A stretch of DNA of 58,592 nucleotides from Atopobiaceae bacterium (GTDB lineage: Bacteria; Actinomycetota; Coriobacteriia; Coriobacteriales; Atopobiaceae): contig CADFJN010000015.1 of the NCBI GenBank assembly GCA_902834555.1, forward strand, positions 1 to 58,592, given 5' to 3'. Below are positions 31,427 to 39,788 of this stretch, in pieces. A program made the position numbers and the translations under genes. Positions within the stretch are counted from its first letter, which is position 1. Each line of letters opens with the position of its first letter. The notes below the pieces were generated by a model that was given only the letters and a program-made list of their open reading frames with translations, ran no database searches and was not told where the DNA came from.

Positions 31427-32293
31427 TTAGCCGATGGAACCCAGGAACTCGGCCGTGCGCGCATTCTCGGGATGGTCGAAGACCTTCTCGGGCACGCCCT
31501 GCTCGACCACCACGCCGTCCTCCATGAAGACCACGCGGTCAGCGACCTCGCGGGCAAAGTCCATCTCGTGCGTGACCACGATCATGGTCATGCCGGAGTT
31601 CTCGGCCAGGTCACGAATAACGTCGAGGACGCCGCGGACCAGCTCTGGATCAAGGGCGCTCGTGGGCTCATCGAAGAGCAGCACATTGGGGTGCATGGCC
31701 ACTGCGCGCGCGATGGCCACGCGCTGCTGCTGGCCACCGGAGAGCTGAGGCGGCTTGAAGTCAGCGCGATCCCCCAGGCCAACGGCCGTGAGCTGCTTTA
31801 TGGCCTCGGCCTCGGCGTCCTCCTTGGAGCGCTTGAGGACCTTGGTCTGGCCGATCATCACGTTCTGCTTGGCGGTGAGGTGCGGGAAGAGGTTGAACGA
31901 CTGGAACACCATGCCAACCTCGCGGCGCAGCTTGTTGACGTCGGTCTTGCTCTGCCCCGTGATCTCCTGGTCCTCGATCAGGATGTGGCCGGCCGTGGGC
32001 GTCTCCAGCAGGTTGATGCAGCGCAGCATGGTTGACTTGCCCGAGCCAGACGGCCCCAGCACCACGACGACCTCGCCCGGCCACACGTCCAGGTTGACGT
32101 CGCGCAGGACCTTGGTGTCATCGAAGGACTTGTTGAGGTGCTCGATGCGCACGATGGGGTGCTCGCCCTCGGTGAAGTGGTGCTTGGTGAGGGTCTGGTC
32201 CGAGGCAAAGGCGAGACGTGCCGCCTCCTCGGCAGAGAGGGCATCGGGGACGACGGGCACGTCCTCGCGCGAATGACGGTGCTTATTCGCCAT
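31427..32293 (-). CDS. polar amino-acid ABC transporter ATPase (GlnQ-like)
   Basis: 288 residues from ATG after GGAGGTGTCGCAG; the first 45 residues are a charged extension. Walker A GPSGSGKST, Q-loop MVFQSFNLFPHLT, signature LSGGQQQRVAIARA, Walker B VLLFDEPTSALDP, switch His VTHEMDFA. It powers uptake of polar amino acids with the permease upstream, whose stop overlaps this start by 11 nt. Confidence 0.94.
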   Translation of the reverse strand: MANKHRHSREDVPVVPDALSAEEAARLAFASDQTLTKHHFTEGEHPIVRIEHLNKSFDDTKVLRDVNLDVWPGEVVVVLGPSGSGKSTMLRCINLLETPTAGHILIEDQEITGQSKTDVNKLRREVGMVFQSFNLFPHLTAKQNVMIGQTKVLKRSKEDAEAEAIKQLTAVGLGDRADFKPPQLSGGQQQRVAIARAVAMHPNVLLFDEPTSALDPELVRGVLDVIRDLAENSGMTMIVVTHEMDFAREVADRVVFMEDGVVVEQGVPEKVFDHPENARTAEFLGSIG

Positions 32294-33764
32294 CTGCGAC
32301 ACCTCCAAGGTCGACGGTGGGATGCGAGACAAACGGCGCGGAGAGGGCCGCAAAGACGTCGTTGGCAGGCTTGGTGGCCTCGGCGTGGGAGACCTCGGCA
32401 GAGGCGGCAAGCTCCTCCTCGGCCTTAGAGGCCTGCTGGGACGCGCTGGCCACGGCGCGACGCTTGGGCCTGGGGCCGCCGCCACGCTCGGAACGGGCAA
32501 TGTTGTTCTCGATGATGCCAACAACCTTGATGAGCGGCAGCGTCACGATGAGGTAGTAGATGGCCGCGGCCATGTACGGCGTGATGTTGCCCGAGGTGGT
32601 AGTCAGGTTCTTCGAGAACATCATGAGCTCCATGACGCCCACCGAGGAGAGCAGCGACGTGTCCTTGTAGGACGTGATGAAGTCGCTGGTAACCGTGGGG
32701 ATGACGCGGCGCACGGTCTGCGGCAGAATGATGGAGGTCATGGTCTGGAAGCCGTTCATGCCCAAGGAGGCCGCTGCCTCGTACTGGCCCTGCGGGATGG
32801 ACTGGATGCCCGCACGGAAGATCTCGGCCAGGTACGCCGAGGAGTTCACGGCCATCACGATTACGCCCAGGACGTTGTTGTCAATGTTGATGCCCACCAT
32901 GGGCAGGCCAAAGAACATGATGTAGATCTGCAGGAAGAGCGGCGTGCCGCGCAAAAGGTTGATGTAGCAGATGGCAATGGCGCGCAGCACCTTATGGCGG
33001 CTGGTCTTGAGCATAGCGAAGGCCAGGCCAAGCACGATGGCAAACGGGTAGCAGGCAAGCACGATGCCCAGGCAGACGAGCCAGCCGGGGAAGAGCGACG
33101 CAAACGAGGTCAGGAGCAGCTGGGGCTTGAAGAACATGCCGAGGAACGGGTTAGAGTTCCACGCCGCAACCCAGGGCTGCGCGTCGAGCCAGCTCACGGC
33201 CGCCTGGAGCGGCGTGTTGGCAATCACCGTGATGGCGGCGGAATCGTCAAGCGCGTGCGACTGACCGTCCGCAGTGGTGTAGCTGCCCGAGACCACGTAG
33301 TCGCCGCCGTCGGCGGGGAACTGCATGTTCGTAATCTCGAGGCGCACGAGCGAGCCGGCGGGGATGCCCTCCGAGAACTGCACAGCCACCGAGTTGCCCG
33401 ACGAGGTGGCGGTTCCGTCGATGCTCGTGCGGTTGAGGCCATCGAGCACGGTGATGCGGGTACTCGCGTGGTCGAAGGTTGCCCCCTCGGGGAGACTCAG
33501 CGTGATCGAGGAGACCTCCTCGTCGTCGCCGACCGTTCCTTCCCAGGTGAGACGCGTGTCCATGGCGCCAATGACGCCGGAGCCACCGTCCTCGTTGGGG
33601 CGCGCCGTGGCCTTGTTGGTGGTCATGGCAAGCGCACTCACGGGGAGAAGCGCCAGGGTGGCGACAAGGACGAGTGCAGCCGAAAGCGCGAGGGCGAGCG
33701 CGGGCACGCGCCGCGTGTGGTGGCTCTCCCCTCTCGTCATGGCGTTCTCATGCATGTGTGACAA
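32283..33764 (-). CDS. HisM/GlnP-type permease with an extra N-terminal extracytoplasmic domain
   Basis: 493 residues. The TTG start is supported by AGGAG eight bases upstream. Residues 1-47 are a signal/anchor (VPALALALSAALVLVATLALL). About 50-185 form a beta-rich extracellular domain (DTRLTWEGTVGDDEEVSSITLSL... in parts, GDYVVSGSYTTADGQ), not a solute-binding protein. About 210-430 is the permease proper, with five helices and the EAA loop (GQYEAAASLGMNGFQTMTSIILPQ). A charged tail follows (435-493). The usual family length is about 220, so the extra domain is striking. It probably works with both lipoproteins encoded upstream. Confidence 0.85.
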   Translation of the reverse strand: MSHMHENAMTRGESHHTRRVPALALALSAALVLVATLALLPVSALAMTTNKATARPNEDGGSGVIGAMDTRLTWEGTVGDDEEVSSITLSLPEGATFDHASTRITVLDGLNRTSIDGTATSSGNSVAVQFSEGIPAGSLVRLEITNMQFPADGGDYVVSGSYTTADGQSHALDDSAAITVIANTPLQAAVSWLDAQPWVAAWNSNPFLGMFFKPQLLLTSFASLFPGWLVCLGIVLACYPFAIVLGLAFAMLKTSRHKVLRAIAICYINLLRGTPLFLQIYIMFFGLPMVGINIDNNVLGVIVMAVNSSAYLAEIFRAGIQSIPQGQYEAAASLGMNGFQTMTSIILPQTVRRVIPTVTSDFITSYKDTSLLSSVGVMELMMFSKNLTTTSGNITPYMAAAIYYLIVTLPLIKVVGIIENNIARSERGGGPRPKRRAVASASQQASKAEEELAASAEVSHAEATKPANDVFAALSAPFVSHPTVDLGGVADGE

Positions 33765-33779
33765 GGTAATTGCTCCTGA

Positions 33780-33816
33780 CTGGAAAGCGGGGCCGTGTGG
33801 CCCCGCCGTCGTTTCC
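33780..33816 (-). promoter_or_regulatory. hairpin between binding protein and permease
   Basis: GGAAAGCGGGGCC...GGCCCCGCCGTCGTTTCC in the 69-bp intergenic space. Such stems often protect or partly end the upstream mRNA, so that more binding protein than permease is made. Confidence 0.5.
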
Positions 33817-33833
33817 GTGCCTGATGGTGCCTG

Positions 33834-34694
33834 CTAGATGGTCGAGCCGAACCACTTGGTCTCGATGGAGTCCATCGTACCGTCGCTCTTCATGTCCTCG
33901 AGCGCCTTGTTGACGGCCTTCGTGAGGTTGGGGTTGTCCTTCGAGATCGCGATGCCGTACTGCTCGCCCGTGGCGATCTCCTCGATGATGTCCAGGTCGG
34001 AGAAGGAGTTGGTGAGCATGTACTTGGCCACGGGGAGGTCGACGACCATGGCGTTGTAGAGGCCGGTCTGGACGCCGGTAAGGGCTGCCGTGACGTCGTC
34101 GACGGGCACGCACGTGGCGTTGGGGAGGTTCTCGGTGATCCAGTCGTTGCCGGTGGTGCCACCCTGGCAGACAACCTGCTTGGAGGCGTCGTTCAGGGTC
34201 GCCTCGGTCTCGGTGGAACCCTTGATGGCAACGATGGCCTGGTTGGAATCGAGGTAGGGCTCGGAGAAGTCAACGGACTCCTCGCGCTCGTCGGTGATCG
34301 TGATGGCTGCGATGGAGACGTCGGCCTTTCCGCCCTGCTTGATGAGGGACACCAGGGTATCGAACTTCTGGTTAGGCAGGTACTCGCACTGGAGGCCCAT
34401 CTTCTCTGCGACGGCGTTGATGACGTCGACGTCGAAACCCTCGGGGTCGCCGGTCTGGTCGTTCATGTACTCGAACGGGGCAAAGCCCAGCTCGGCCACG
34501 ACGGTCAGGGTGCCGTCCTTCACGAGCGTGTAGGAGTCGCCGCTTGCAGAGGACGCGTTGCTTGTGGACGAGTCCGTGCTGGTAGACGTGCTGGAGCTAC
34601 TGGTGGAGCTGCCGCCGCAGCCCGCGAGCACCGCGCTGCCCGCAAGGGCGCCCGCGGCGAGGATGAACTGACGCCTGCTCATGGAATTCTTCAT
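33834..34694 (-). CDS. amino-acid-binding lipoprotein 1
   Basis: 286 residues. Signal with SRRQFILAAG and lipobox LAGC (Cys about 26), then a Ser/Thr linker and a family-3 solute-binding fold (LTVVAELGFAPFEYMND, GFDVDVINAVAEKMGL, ADVSIAAITITDEREESVDFSEPYLDSNQAIV, LTGVQTGLYNAMVVDLPVA, YGIAISKDNPNLT). It captures a polar amino acid for the permease. About half identical by eye to the next protein. Start ATG after GAAGGGAACACC. Confidence 0.92.
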   Translation of the reverse strand: MKNSMSRRQFILAAGALAGSAVLAGCGGSSTSSSSTSTSTDSSTSNASSASGDSYTLVKDGTLTVVAELGFAPFEYMNDQTGDPEGFDVDVINAVAEKMGLQCEYLPNQKFDTLVSLIKQGGKADVSIAAITITDEREESVDFSEPYLDSNQAIVAIKGSTETEATLNDASKQVVCQGGTTGNDWITENLPNATCVPVDDVTAALTGVQTGLYNAMVVDLPVAKYMLTNSFSDLDIIEEIATGEQYGIAISKDNPNLTKAVNKALEDMKSDGTMDSIETKWFGSTI

Positions 34695-34787
34695 GGTGTT
34701 CCCTTCTTCCTTCCCTCCCGTCCGATGACGGGCAGTGCTTGTCCCCCATTGTTACCGCACAACGTTACAGGCGGTGGACTCGGAGCG

Positions 34788-35639
34788 TTACAGGTCTGAG
34801 CCAAACCACTTGGTCTTGAGGTCCTTCAGCGTGCCGTCCTCGTCGAGCTGGGCCAGCGCGTCATTGATCGCGCTCGTGAGCGCGGGGTTGCCCTTGGAGA
34901 CAACGATGCCGTACTGCTCGCCCGTGGGAATCTCGATGGAGACCTGGCAGTCGGTGAAGGAGTTGTTGACGAGGTACTGAACCACGGGGAGGTCGGCGAC
35001 GGCCGCGTCATAGAGGCCGGACTGGACGCCCGTGAGGGCCACGACCGGATCGTCGAGCGAGACCAGCGTGGCGTTGGGGAGGTTCTCCTCGACCCAGGAC
35101 TCGCCGGTAGTTCCGGCCTGCACGGCCACCTTGACATCTGCGGAGTTGAGGGCGTCCTGCGTGGTCTTGGTGGCAGTCTTCGCAGTTACGAGGCCTTGGT
35201 TGGAGTCGAGGTAGGGGTCGGTGAAGTCAATCTCCTGCTTGCGCTCATCGGTGATGGTGAAGTTGGAGACGCCCACATCGGCCGTACCGCCCTGCTTGAT
35301 GGTGGGGATGATGGTGTCGAACTTCACGGGCGAGAGGTACACGCTCGTAAGGCCGAGCTTCTCGCCAATGGCCTGCATGAGCTCGACTTCGAAGCCCGCG
35401 GGCTCATTGGTCGAGGTGTCGGTGTAGTCAAGCGGCGGGTTGGCGAGGTCGGAGGCAACGGTGAGCTGTCCATCCTTCACCAGGGTGTAGGCGTCCTGCG
35501 AGGCTGAGGTTGTTATTGAGCTGGTAGAGGTGCCCGTTGAGGACGACGTGGAGCCACATCCGGCGAGTGCCGCCGTGCCCATGGCTGCCATTGCGCACGC
35601 GAGAAAGTCGCGGCGCGTGAGTGACGCGAGCTGCTTCAT
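34788..35639 (-). CDS. amino-acid-binding lipoprotein 2
   Basis: 283 residues from ATG (MKQLASLTRRDFLACAM) after AGAGAGAAGAGC. It has a twin-Arg-like signal with lipobox ALAGC, a Ser/Thr linker, and a family-3 binding fold (LTVASDLANPPLDYTD, GFEVELMQAIGEKLGL, DERKQEIDFTDPYLDSNQGLV, EQYGIVVSKGNPALT). It is a paralog of lipoprotein 1, placed first in the operon. A shared permease with two receptors suggests two related substrates. The open frame to 35672 lacks a ribosome site. Confidence 0.92.
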   Translation of the reverse strand: MKQLASLTRRDFLACAMAAMGTAALAGCGSTSSSTGTSTSSITTSASQDAYTLVKDGQLTVASDLANPPLDYTDTSTNEPAGFEVELMQAIGEKLGLTSVYLSPVKFDTIIPTIKQGGTADVGVSNFTITDERKQEIDFTDPYLDSNQGLVTAKTATKTTQDALNSADVKVAVQAGTTGESWVEENLPNATLVSLDDPVVALTGVQSGLYDAAVADLPVVQYLVNNSFTDCQVSIEIPTGEQYGIVVSKGNPALTSAINDALAQLDEDGTLKDLKTKWFGSDL

Positions 35640-36225
35640 GAGATGCTCTTCTCTCTGACGTGAGGGGAACATTACGGCCTTGATACCACCCCTCCGTTGG
35701 TCAAGTAGTTTGGCTCAACGGCTCCGCGAACGGCAGCACGGCGCGGTTTCTTAACAAGATTGACAAAGAGTGAGCTGCTGTTTTTCTGGTAATTTATGCA
35801 TTTATCTTAATTGTTATGCCTGTTTAAGGAATATTTTGAGCATTATCTGTAGCGGCCGCTGAATTCATATGCAGTAATGCGTATAAGATGCCGCCTCTAG
35901 GCGAGCGTGTGGAGCTGGAAGGGACATCGGGGCTTCACTGGGCCTGCATGGTCGAGCTGGCAGACATTTACGGTTGGGATGCGGTTTCCCAAGGTATCCT
36001 CGAGTATTAGACGATTCAATTACTGATAAACCGCAGGTTAGCGTTTTACTATTATCGGCGTAGCATATAAGGGTTTTAAACAAAACTGCTGCCAAGCGGG
36101 AATGCCAAGACAGTTCGAGGCGCGACGTCCCTCTCGCCCTCTCGCCCACCAACCGACGCCACCGGCTCCCCGGCATGCGCCTCCGGTTCCGCGCCTCCGG
36201 TTCCGCGCCTCCGGCCAGCGGAGTT
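35640..36225. other. AT-rich intergenic stretch, no gene seen
   Basis: Much of 35740-35870 and 36000-36085 is AT-rich compared with the genes around it and includes likely promoter sequence for the ABC operon. CCTCCGGTTCCGCG is directly repeated near 36180-36215. No ORF here has a plausible start and composition. Confidence 0.5.
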
Positions 36226-36294
36226 TAGCTCCTTTTCTTAATCGCAATGCCGTCCAACTGGGCAAACGTGAAGGACGATTAAGAAAAGGAGCTA
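36226..36294. repeat. conserved-core palindrome with perfect 19-bp arms
   Basis: TAGCTCCTTTTCTTAATCG (36226-36244) and its exact complement (36276-36294) enclose CCAACTGGGCAAACG. The arms are unlike all other copies, the core is the same. Confidence 0.8.
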
Positions 36295-36431
36295 TTCTCC
36301 ATCGAAGTTGATTTGAAAAGGCGAAGCTGAATAGAGAGTCAAGACCCGGTGCGACCATGGGGCTGCTCGATCTGCTCCACCCGATCTTCGCACCCCTCTC
36401 CGCCAGCGCTGCTCCGCTCAGCTCCCTCGAA

Positions 36432-36509
36432 TTTATTGCGCGTTATTTCTCGCCATTTCGACATAAGGCCAGTTGACTTGTGGGTTATGGAGAAATATCG
36501 CGCAATAAT
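36432..36509. repeat. conserved-core palindrome (ATTATTG arms), copy at 36.4 kb
   Basis: TTTATTGCGCGTTATTTCTC pairs with GAGAAATATCGCGCAATAAT; the centre carries, on the minus strand, GTCAACTGGCCTTATG. Confidence 0.7.
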
Positions 36510-36661
36510 CAGCTGCGGGGTAACCGGTGGCTGAAAAAAAGGCGCCGGTCTGGCGAAAGGGAGAGAGGCCCAAGGGCGGAGAGTGGCCGTCAGCGGGACC
36601 CCCGATGACACCATCAGGCTCTTCTTGTACGCACTAGCCGCGAGACCTTCGCTCAGGCGTG

Positions 36662-36706
36662 GCGTGAGACAAAGTGAGACAAAGGGACTGTCCCTTTGTC
36701 TCACGA
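36662..36706. repeat. palindrome family E, copy 2
   Basis: GTGAGACAAAGGGAC-T-GTCCCTTTGTCTCAC (two 15-nt arms, 36674-36704) with an additional left GTGAGACAAA duplicate in front. Confidence 0.85.
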
Positions 36707-36742
36707 GAAAGGCGCCCGCCGGATTCCCCAGCGGGCGCCCCC
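36705..36742 (-). terminator. glnA terminator
   Basis: GGCGCCCGC (36711-36719) pairs with GCGGGCGCC (36731-36739); on the minus strand TTTCTC follows. About 55 bp past the glnA stop. Confidence 0.7.
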
Positions 36743-36796
36743 CAACGCGTAACGAAGCTCTCGGCGAGAAGTTCTCGGCCTGCACGCCGCCGTAGC

Positions 36797-38137
36797 CTAC
36801 ACGCCACCGTAGTAGTGGACACGCTCCCAGTCGGTAACGGTAGTGCAGAACTCCTCCCACTCGCGGCGCTTGCTCTCCAGGAGGTAGTTGAAGATGTGCT
36901 CGCCCAGCGTCTCTCGCATGAGCTCTGACTCCTCGAAGCGATCGACCGCCTCGCCCAGCGTGCGCGGAAGTCGCTCGATGCCCTTGGCGGCAAGCTCACG
37001 CTCGCTCTGCGAGAAGGTGTCGACCGTAGCCTCCTCGGGAAGCACAAGCTCGTCCTCGATGCCCTTGAGGCCCGCAGCCAGCGTGACGGCCAGCGCAAGG
37101 TACGGGTTGGCGGTGTTGTCGGCGCTGCGCAGCTCGACGCGCGTGGCAACGTGCTTGCCCGGCTTGTGCGTGGGAACACGCACTAGCGCGGAGCGGTTCT
37201 TGCGGCCCCACGTGGCATAGTTGGGAACCTCACCGGAGGTGATGAAGCGCTTGTACGAGTTAACCGTGGGGTTGGTGGCCAGCGTGAACTCGGGCGCATA
37301 GCGGAGAAGACCCGCCACGAAGTGCTGTGCCAGCTCGGAGAGGTGCGCGGGGTGCTCGGTCTTGGGAGCCCAGAAGAGATTCTCGCCGTCGTGGTCGAAG
37401 AGCGACATGTAGAGGAACATGGCAGAGCCCGGCGCGTCCGAGAGGGGCTTGGGCATGAACGACGCGAAGAGCCCCTCGGCCGCCGCCTCCTGCTTGATGA
37501 CCAGGCGAGAAGACATGATGTTGTCGGCGCAGCTCACGGCCTCGGTGAAGCGCAGCTCGATGACGTTCTGGGACGGGCCACCGCCGTGGAAGGAGTACTG
37601 CACGGGAACGGACATCTTCTCGAGCGTGAGTGTGGTCTGGCGGCGCAGGTCGTTTGCCACGTCGCTCGGCGTGAGGTCAAAGTAGCCGGCAGTGTCGAGC
37701 GGCACGGGGTCCACGTCGTTGTCGAAGTAGAAGTACTCGATCTTGGGACCCACGTTGAACACGTAGCCCTCGCGATCGGCGCGCTCGAAGACGCGCTCGA
37801 GGCATCCGCGCGGGTCGCCGGCGAACGGCTCGCGCGAAGGCGTGCAGATGTTGCAGAACACGCGCGCCACGCCGCTCTCGGTGGGGCGCCAAGGCAGAAG
37901 CTGGAACGTCTCGGCATCGGGGAAGGCGAGCATGTCCGACTCCTCGAGGCGAGCAAAGCCGTCAATCGACGAGCCGTCAAAGCCAATGCCCTCCTCGAAG
38001 GCCTCCTCGAGCTCCTCCGGCGAGATCGCGAACGACTTCAGCGTGCCAAGCACGTCTGTGAACCACAGGCGAACGAATCGAATGTCGCGCTCCTCAACGG
38101 TGCGCAGAACGAAATCTATGTCCTTCTCGGTGCTCAT
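36797..38137 (-). CDS. glnA: glutamine synthetase, type I (short, GSI-alpha-like)
   Basis: 446 residues from ATG (MSTEKDIDFVLRTVEERDI). It makes glutamine from glutamate, ammonia and ATP. Seen: beta-grasp motif FDGSSIDGFARLEESDM, PKIEYFYF (metal Glu), NVIELRFTEA, KPLSDAPGSAMFLYMSLF, NPTVNSYKRF, ATWGRKNRSALVRVP, ATRVELRSADNTANPYLALA (metal Glu, ammonium site). The length and the lack of the adenylylation-type insertion place it with the 440-450-residue enzymes of Firmicutes and Coriobacteria. It has its own terminator. It lies next to the amino-acid ABC operon, giving a nitrogen theme. Confidence 0.96.
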   Translation of the reverse strand: MSTEKDIDFVLRTVEERDIRFVRLWFTDVLGTLKSFAISPEELEEAFEEGIGFDGSSIDGFARLEESDMLAFPDAETFQLLPWRPTESGVARVFCNICTPSREPFAGDPRGCLERVFERADREGYVFNVGPKIEYFYFDNDVDPVPLDTAGYFDLTPSDVANDLRRQTTLTLEKMSVPVQYSFHGGGPSQNVIELRFTEAVSCADNIMSSRLVIKQEAAAEGLFASFMPKPLSDAPGSAMFLYMSLFDHDGENLFWAPKTEHPAHLSELAQHFVAGLLRYAPEFTLATNPTVNSYKRFITSGEVPNYATWGRKNRSALVRVPTHKPGKHVATRVELRSADNTANPYLALAVTLAAGLKGIEDELVLPEEATVDTFSQSERELAAKGIERLPRTLGEAVDRFEESELMRETLGEHIFNYLLESKRREWEEFCTTVTDWERVHYYGGV

Positions 38138-38307
38138 GGGTCTCCTCCCGACGGCACGGGCGCAGGTACTGCTCAATCATACCTACGTTCCCACAACCGT
38201 ATTTCGTGCCTGTTTCCACCTTCCCATCGGAGGGAATTATGACGTGGGAGACACGTTGGGGCAACCACAGCGGCCCCTATTTGGCGAACTATCCAGCGCT
38301 GTGGTGC

Positions 38308-38523
38308 CTATCCAGCGCTGGGGTGCGCCGGCTTGTCGAGCGCCTCGTTCGCGCGGCGGAGCATGTCATCGGCGGCTCGGCAGCGCCCACCGGTGTAGCG
38401 CGCCGTGCAGCCGGCATCGCCGCAGGTGCTGCACTCGCTTGTCTCGCCGCGGGCAATCGAGCGCACGCACAGGGCCACCACCGCGGCCACCGCAAGGACA
38501 ATGACAACATCAAGGGGATTCAT
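38308..38523 (-). CDS. FeoB-associated Cys-rich membrane peptide
   Basis: 71 residues from ATG (MNPLDVVIVLAVAAVVAL) after GGGAGGCAGCT. One membrane helix, then CSTCGDAGCTARYTGGRC, the Cys pattern of the FeoB-associated family, normally next to feoB in Fe(II) import operons. Here feoB is absent, so it is an orphan. A dyad upstream could bind a metal regulator. The 3' side has a direct repeat ATCCAGCGCTG at 38290-38325. Confidence 0.8.
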   Translation of the reverse strand: MNPLDVVIVLAVAAVVALCVRSIARGETSECSTCGDAGCTARYTGGRCRAADDMLRRANEALDKPAHPSAG

Positions 38524-38548
38524 AGCTGCCTCCCTCATGCAAGCTTCA

Positions 38549-38566
38549 AGTTAACCTATGTCAACT
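38549..38566 (-). promoter_or_regulatory. possible metalloregulator box before the FeoB-associated gene
   Basis: AGTTAAC-CTAT-GTCAACT, one mismatch; on the minus strand it contains TTGACA (-35-like). It resembles DtxR/IdeR-type half-sites, but that assignment is a guess. Confidence 0.35.
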
Positions 38567-38636
38567 ATACCCTTTTGCGTCATACTATCTACAGGTGTGC
38601 GGAAGCGCACGAAAAAGCCCAAGAGAAGGGAAGCCC

Positions 38637-39401
38637 ATGGCTGACGACCAGAACATGCACCTCGTGATCATTCGTCACGGCGAGTCCGAGTGGAACAAGC
38701 TCAACCTCTTCACCGGTTGGACCGATGTCGACCTCACCGACACCGGCCGCGCGGAGGCGGCTGCCGGCGGCAAGGCACTGAAGGAGCAGGGCTTCGACTT
38801 TGATGTCTGCTACACCTCGCTGCTCAAGCGCGCCATCCACACGCTGAACATCGTCCTTGACGAGATGGACCGCGCGTGGCTGCCCGTCCACAAGACCTGG
38901 CGCCTCAACGAGCGTCACTACGGCGCGCTCCAGGGCCTCAACAAGGCAAAGGCCGCTGAGGAGCACGGTGAGGAGCAGGTCCTCATCTGGCGCCGCTCCT
39001 TCGACGTCCAGCCGCCCGCGCTCACGCCCGGCGACGAGCGCGACCCGCACGTCCAGGCGATGTTCCGCGACGTGCCACAGGAGGACCTCCCCTACACCGA
39101 GTGCCTGAAGGACACCATCGCCCGTGCGTGGCCGTACTTCGAGCAGGAGATCAAGCCGCAGCTCGAGAGCGGCAAGCGCGTTCTTATCGCCGCCCACGGC
39201 AACTCGCTGCGCGCCCTCGTGATGCAGCTTGAGCACCTCACTCCCGAAGAGATCCTCAAGGTCAACATCCCCACGGGCGTTCCTTGCTCTTACACCTTCG
39301 ACAAGGACTGGAACATCCTCGACAAGCACTACATTGGCGACCCCGCCACCATCGAGGCAAAGATCAACGCCGTTGCCAACCAGGGCAAGGCCAAGAAGTA
39401 A
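38637..39401 (+). CDS. gpmA: 2,3-bisphosphoglycerate-dependent phosphoglycerate mutase
   Basis: 254 residues from ATG after AAGGGAAGCCC. It interconverts 3- and 2-phosphoglycerate in glycolysis. Catalytic RHGESEWN (phosphohistidine), TGWTDVDLTDTGRAEA, YTSLLKRAIHTLN, RLNERHYGALQGLNKAK, RRSFDVQPP, and second His in IAAHGNSLRALV. A strong terminator follows. It is divergent from the FeoB-associated gene. Confidence 0.97.
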   Translation: MADDQNMHLVIIRHGESEWNKLNLFTGWTDVDLTDTGRAEAAAGGKALKEQGFDFDVCYTSLLKRAIHTLNIVLDEMDRAWLPVHKTWRLNERHYGALQGLNKAKAAEEHGEEQVLIWRRSFDVQPPALTPGDERDPHVQAMFRDVPQEDLPYTECLKDTIARAWPYFEQEIKPQLESGKRVLIAAHGNSLRALVMQLEHLTPEEILKVNIPTGVPCSYTFDKDWNILDKHYIGDPATIEAKINAVANQGKAKK

Positions 39402-39425
39402 GTTGGACTGTTAGTGCGGCCCAGT

Positions 39426-39464
39426 GTCCCCCGGCGGCTCTCGTCGCCGGGGGACTTTTTGCGT
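39426..39464 (+). terminator. gpmA terminator
   Basis: GTCCCCCGGCG-loop-CGCCGGGGGAC followed by TTTTTGCG, 25 bp past the stop. The best intrinsic terminator in the window. Confidence 0.92.
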
Positions 39465-39477
39465 CTGCTGACGCGGG

Positions 39478-39514
39478 CCTCGGGATTCGTTTGCCCGGCA
39501 ACTCAATCCCGAGG
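39478..39514. repeat. short palindrome after gpmA
   Basis: CCTCGGGATT...AATCCCGAGG, perfect 10-bp arms, 17-nt loop. The rest of 39515-39660 is without a gene. Confidence 0.55.
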
Positions 39515-39666
39515 ATGAGAAGGGCCGCCGCCCCACTCCATGCGCTAACGAGAACAAATCCGACATTTTCGTGCCGTGGAACGCTGTTATCTATCGAAAT
39601 CGTGCCCGACAGTGCCGAACCAGTTGTAACCGCGGCCAGGAAAGTGGTGACATCGATGGCCGTCTA

Positions 39667-39697
39667 TGAGACAAAGGGGCTGTCCCTTTGTCTCACA
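39667..39697. repeat. palindrome family E, copy 3
   Basis: ATGAGACAAAGGGGC-T-GTCCCTTTGTCTCAC (two 15-nt arms), with one change in the left arm and one at the outer end. Confidence 0.8.
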
Positions 39698-39705
39698 GAT
39701 ACGCC

Positions 39706-39767
39706 GAAGGCCGGTTTCCGGAGAGAAGTTACGCTCAGCAGCGCACTTCTCGTAGGAAACCGGCCCC
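39706..39767 (-). terminator. ilvE terminator
   Basis: GGCCGGTTTCC...GGAAACCGGCC with inner AGAGAAGT...ACTTCTC, 22 bp past the stop. Confidence 0.6.
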
Positions 39768-39788
39768 CGGCCTACACGTACCTGGTGA

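Noticed and set aside
35865..36176. A 103-codon frame in the AT-rich gap before the ABC operon
   Set aside because: No ribosome site, mixed composition and no family likeness.
39590..39660. Another member of the conserved-core palindromes (contains CCAGTTG)
   Set aside because: The motif is only partial (no AAA part) and the flanks do not form a convincing stem.
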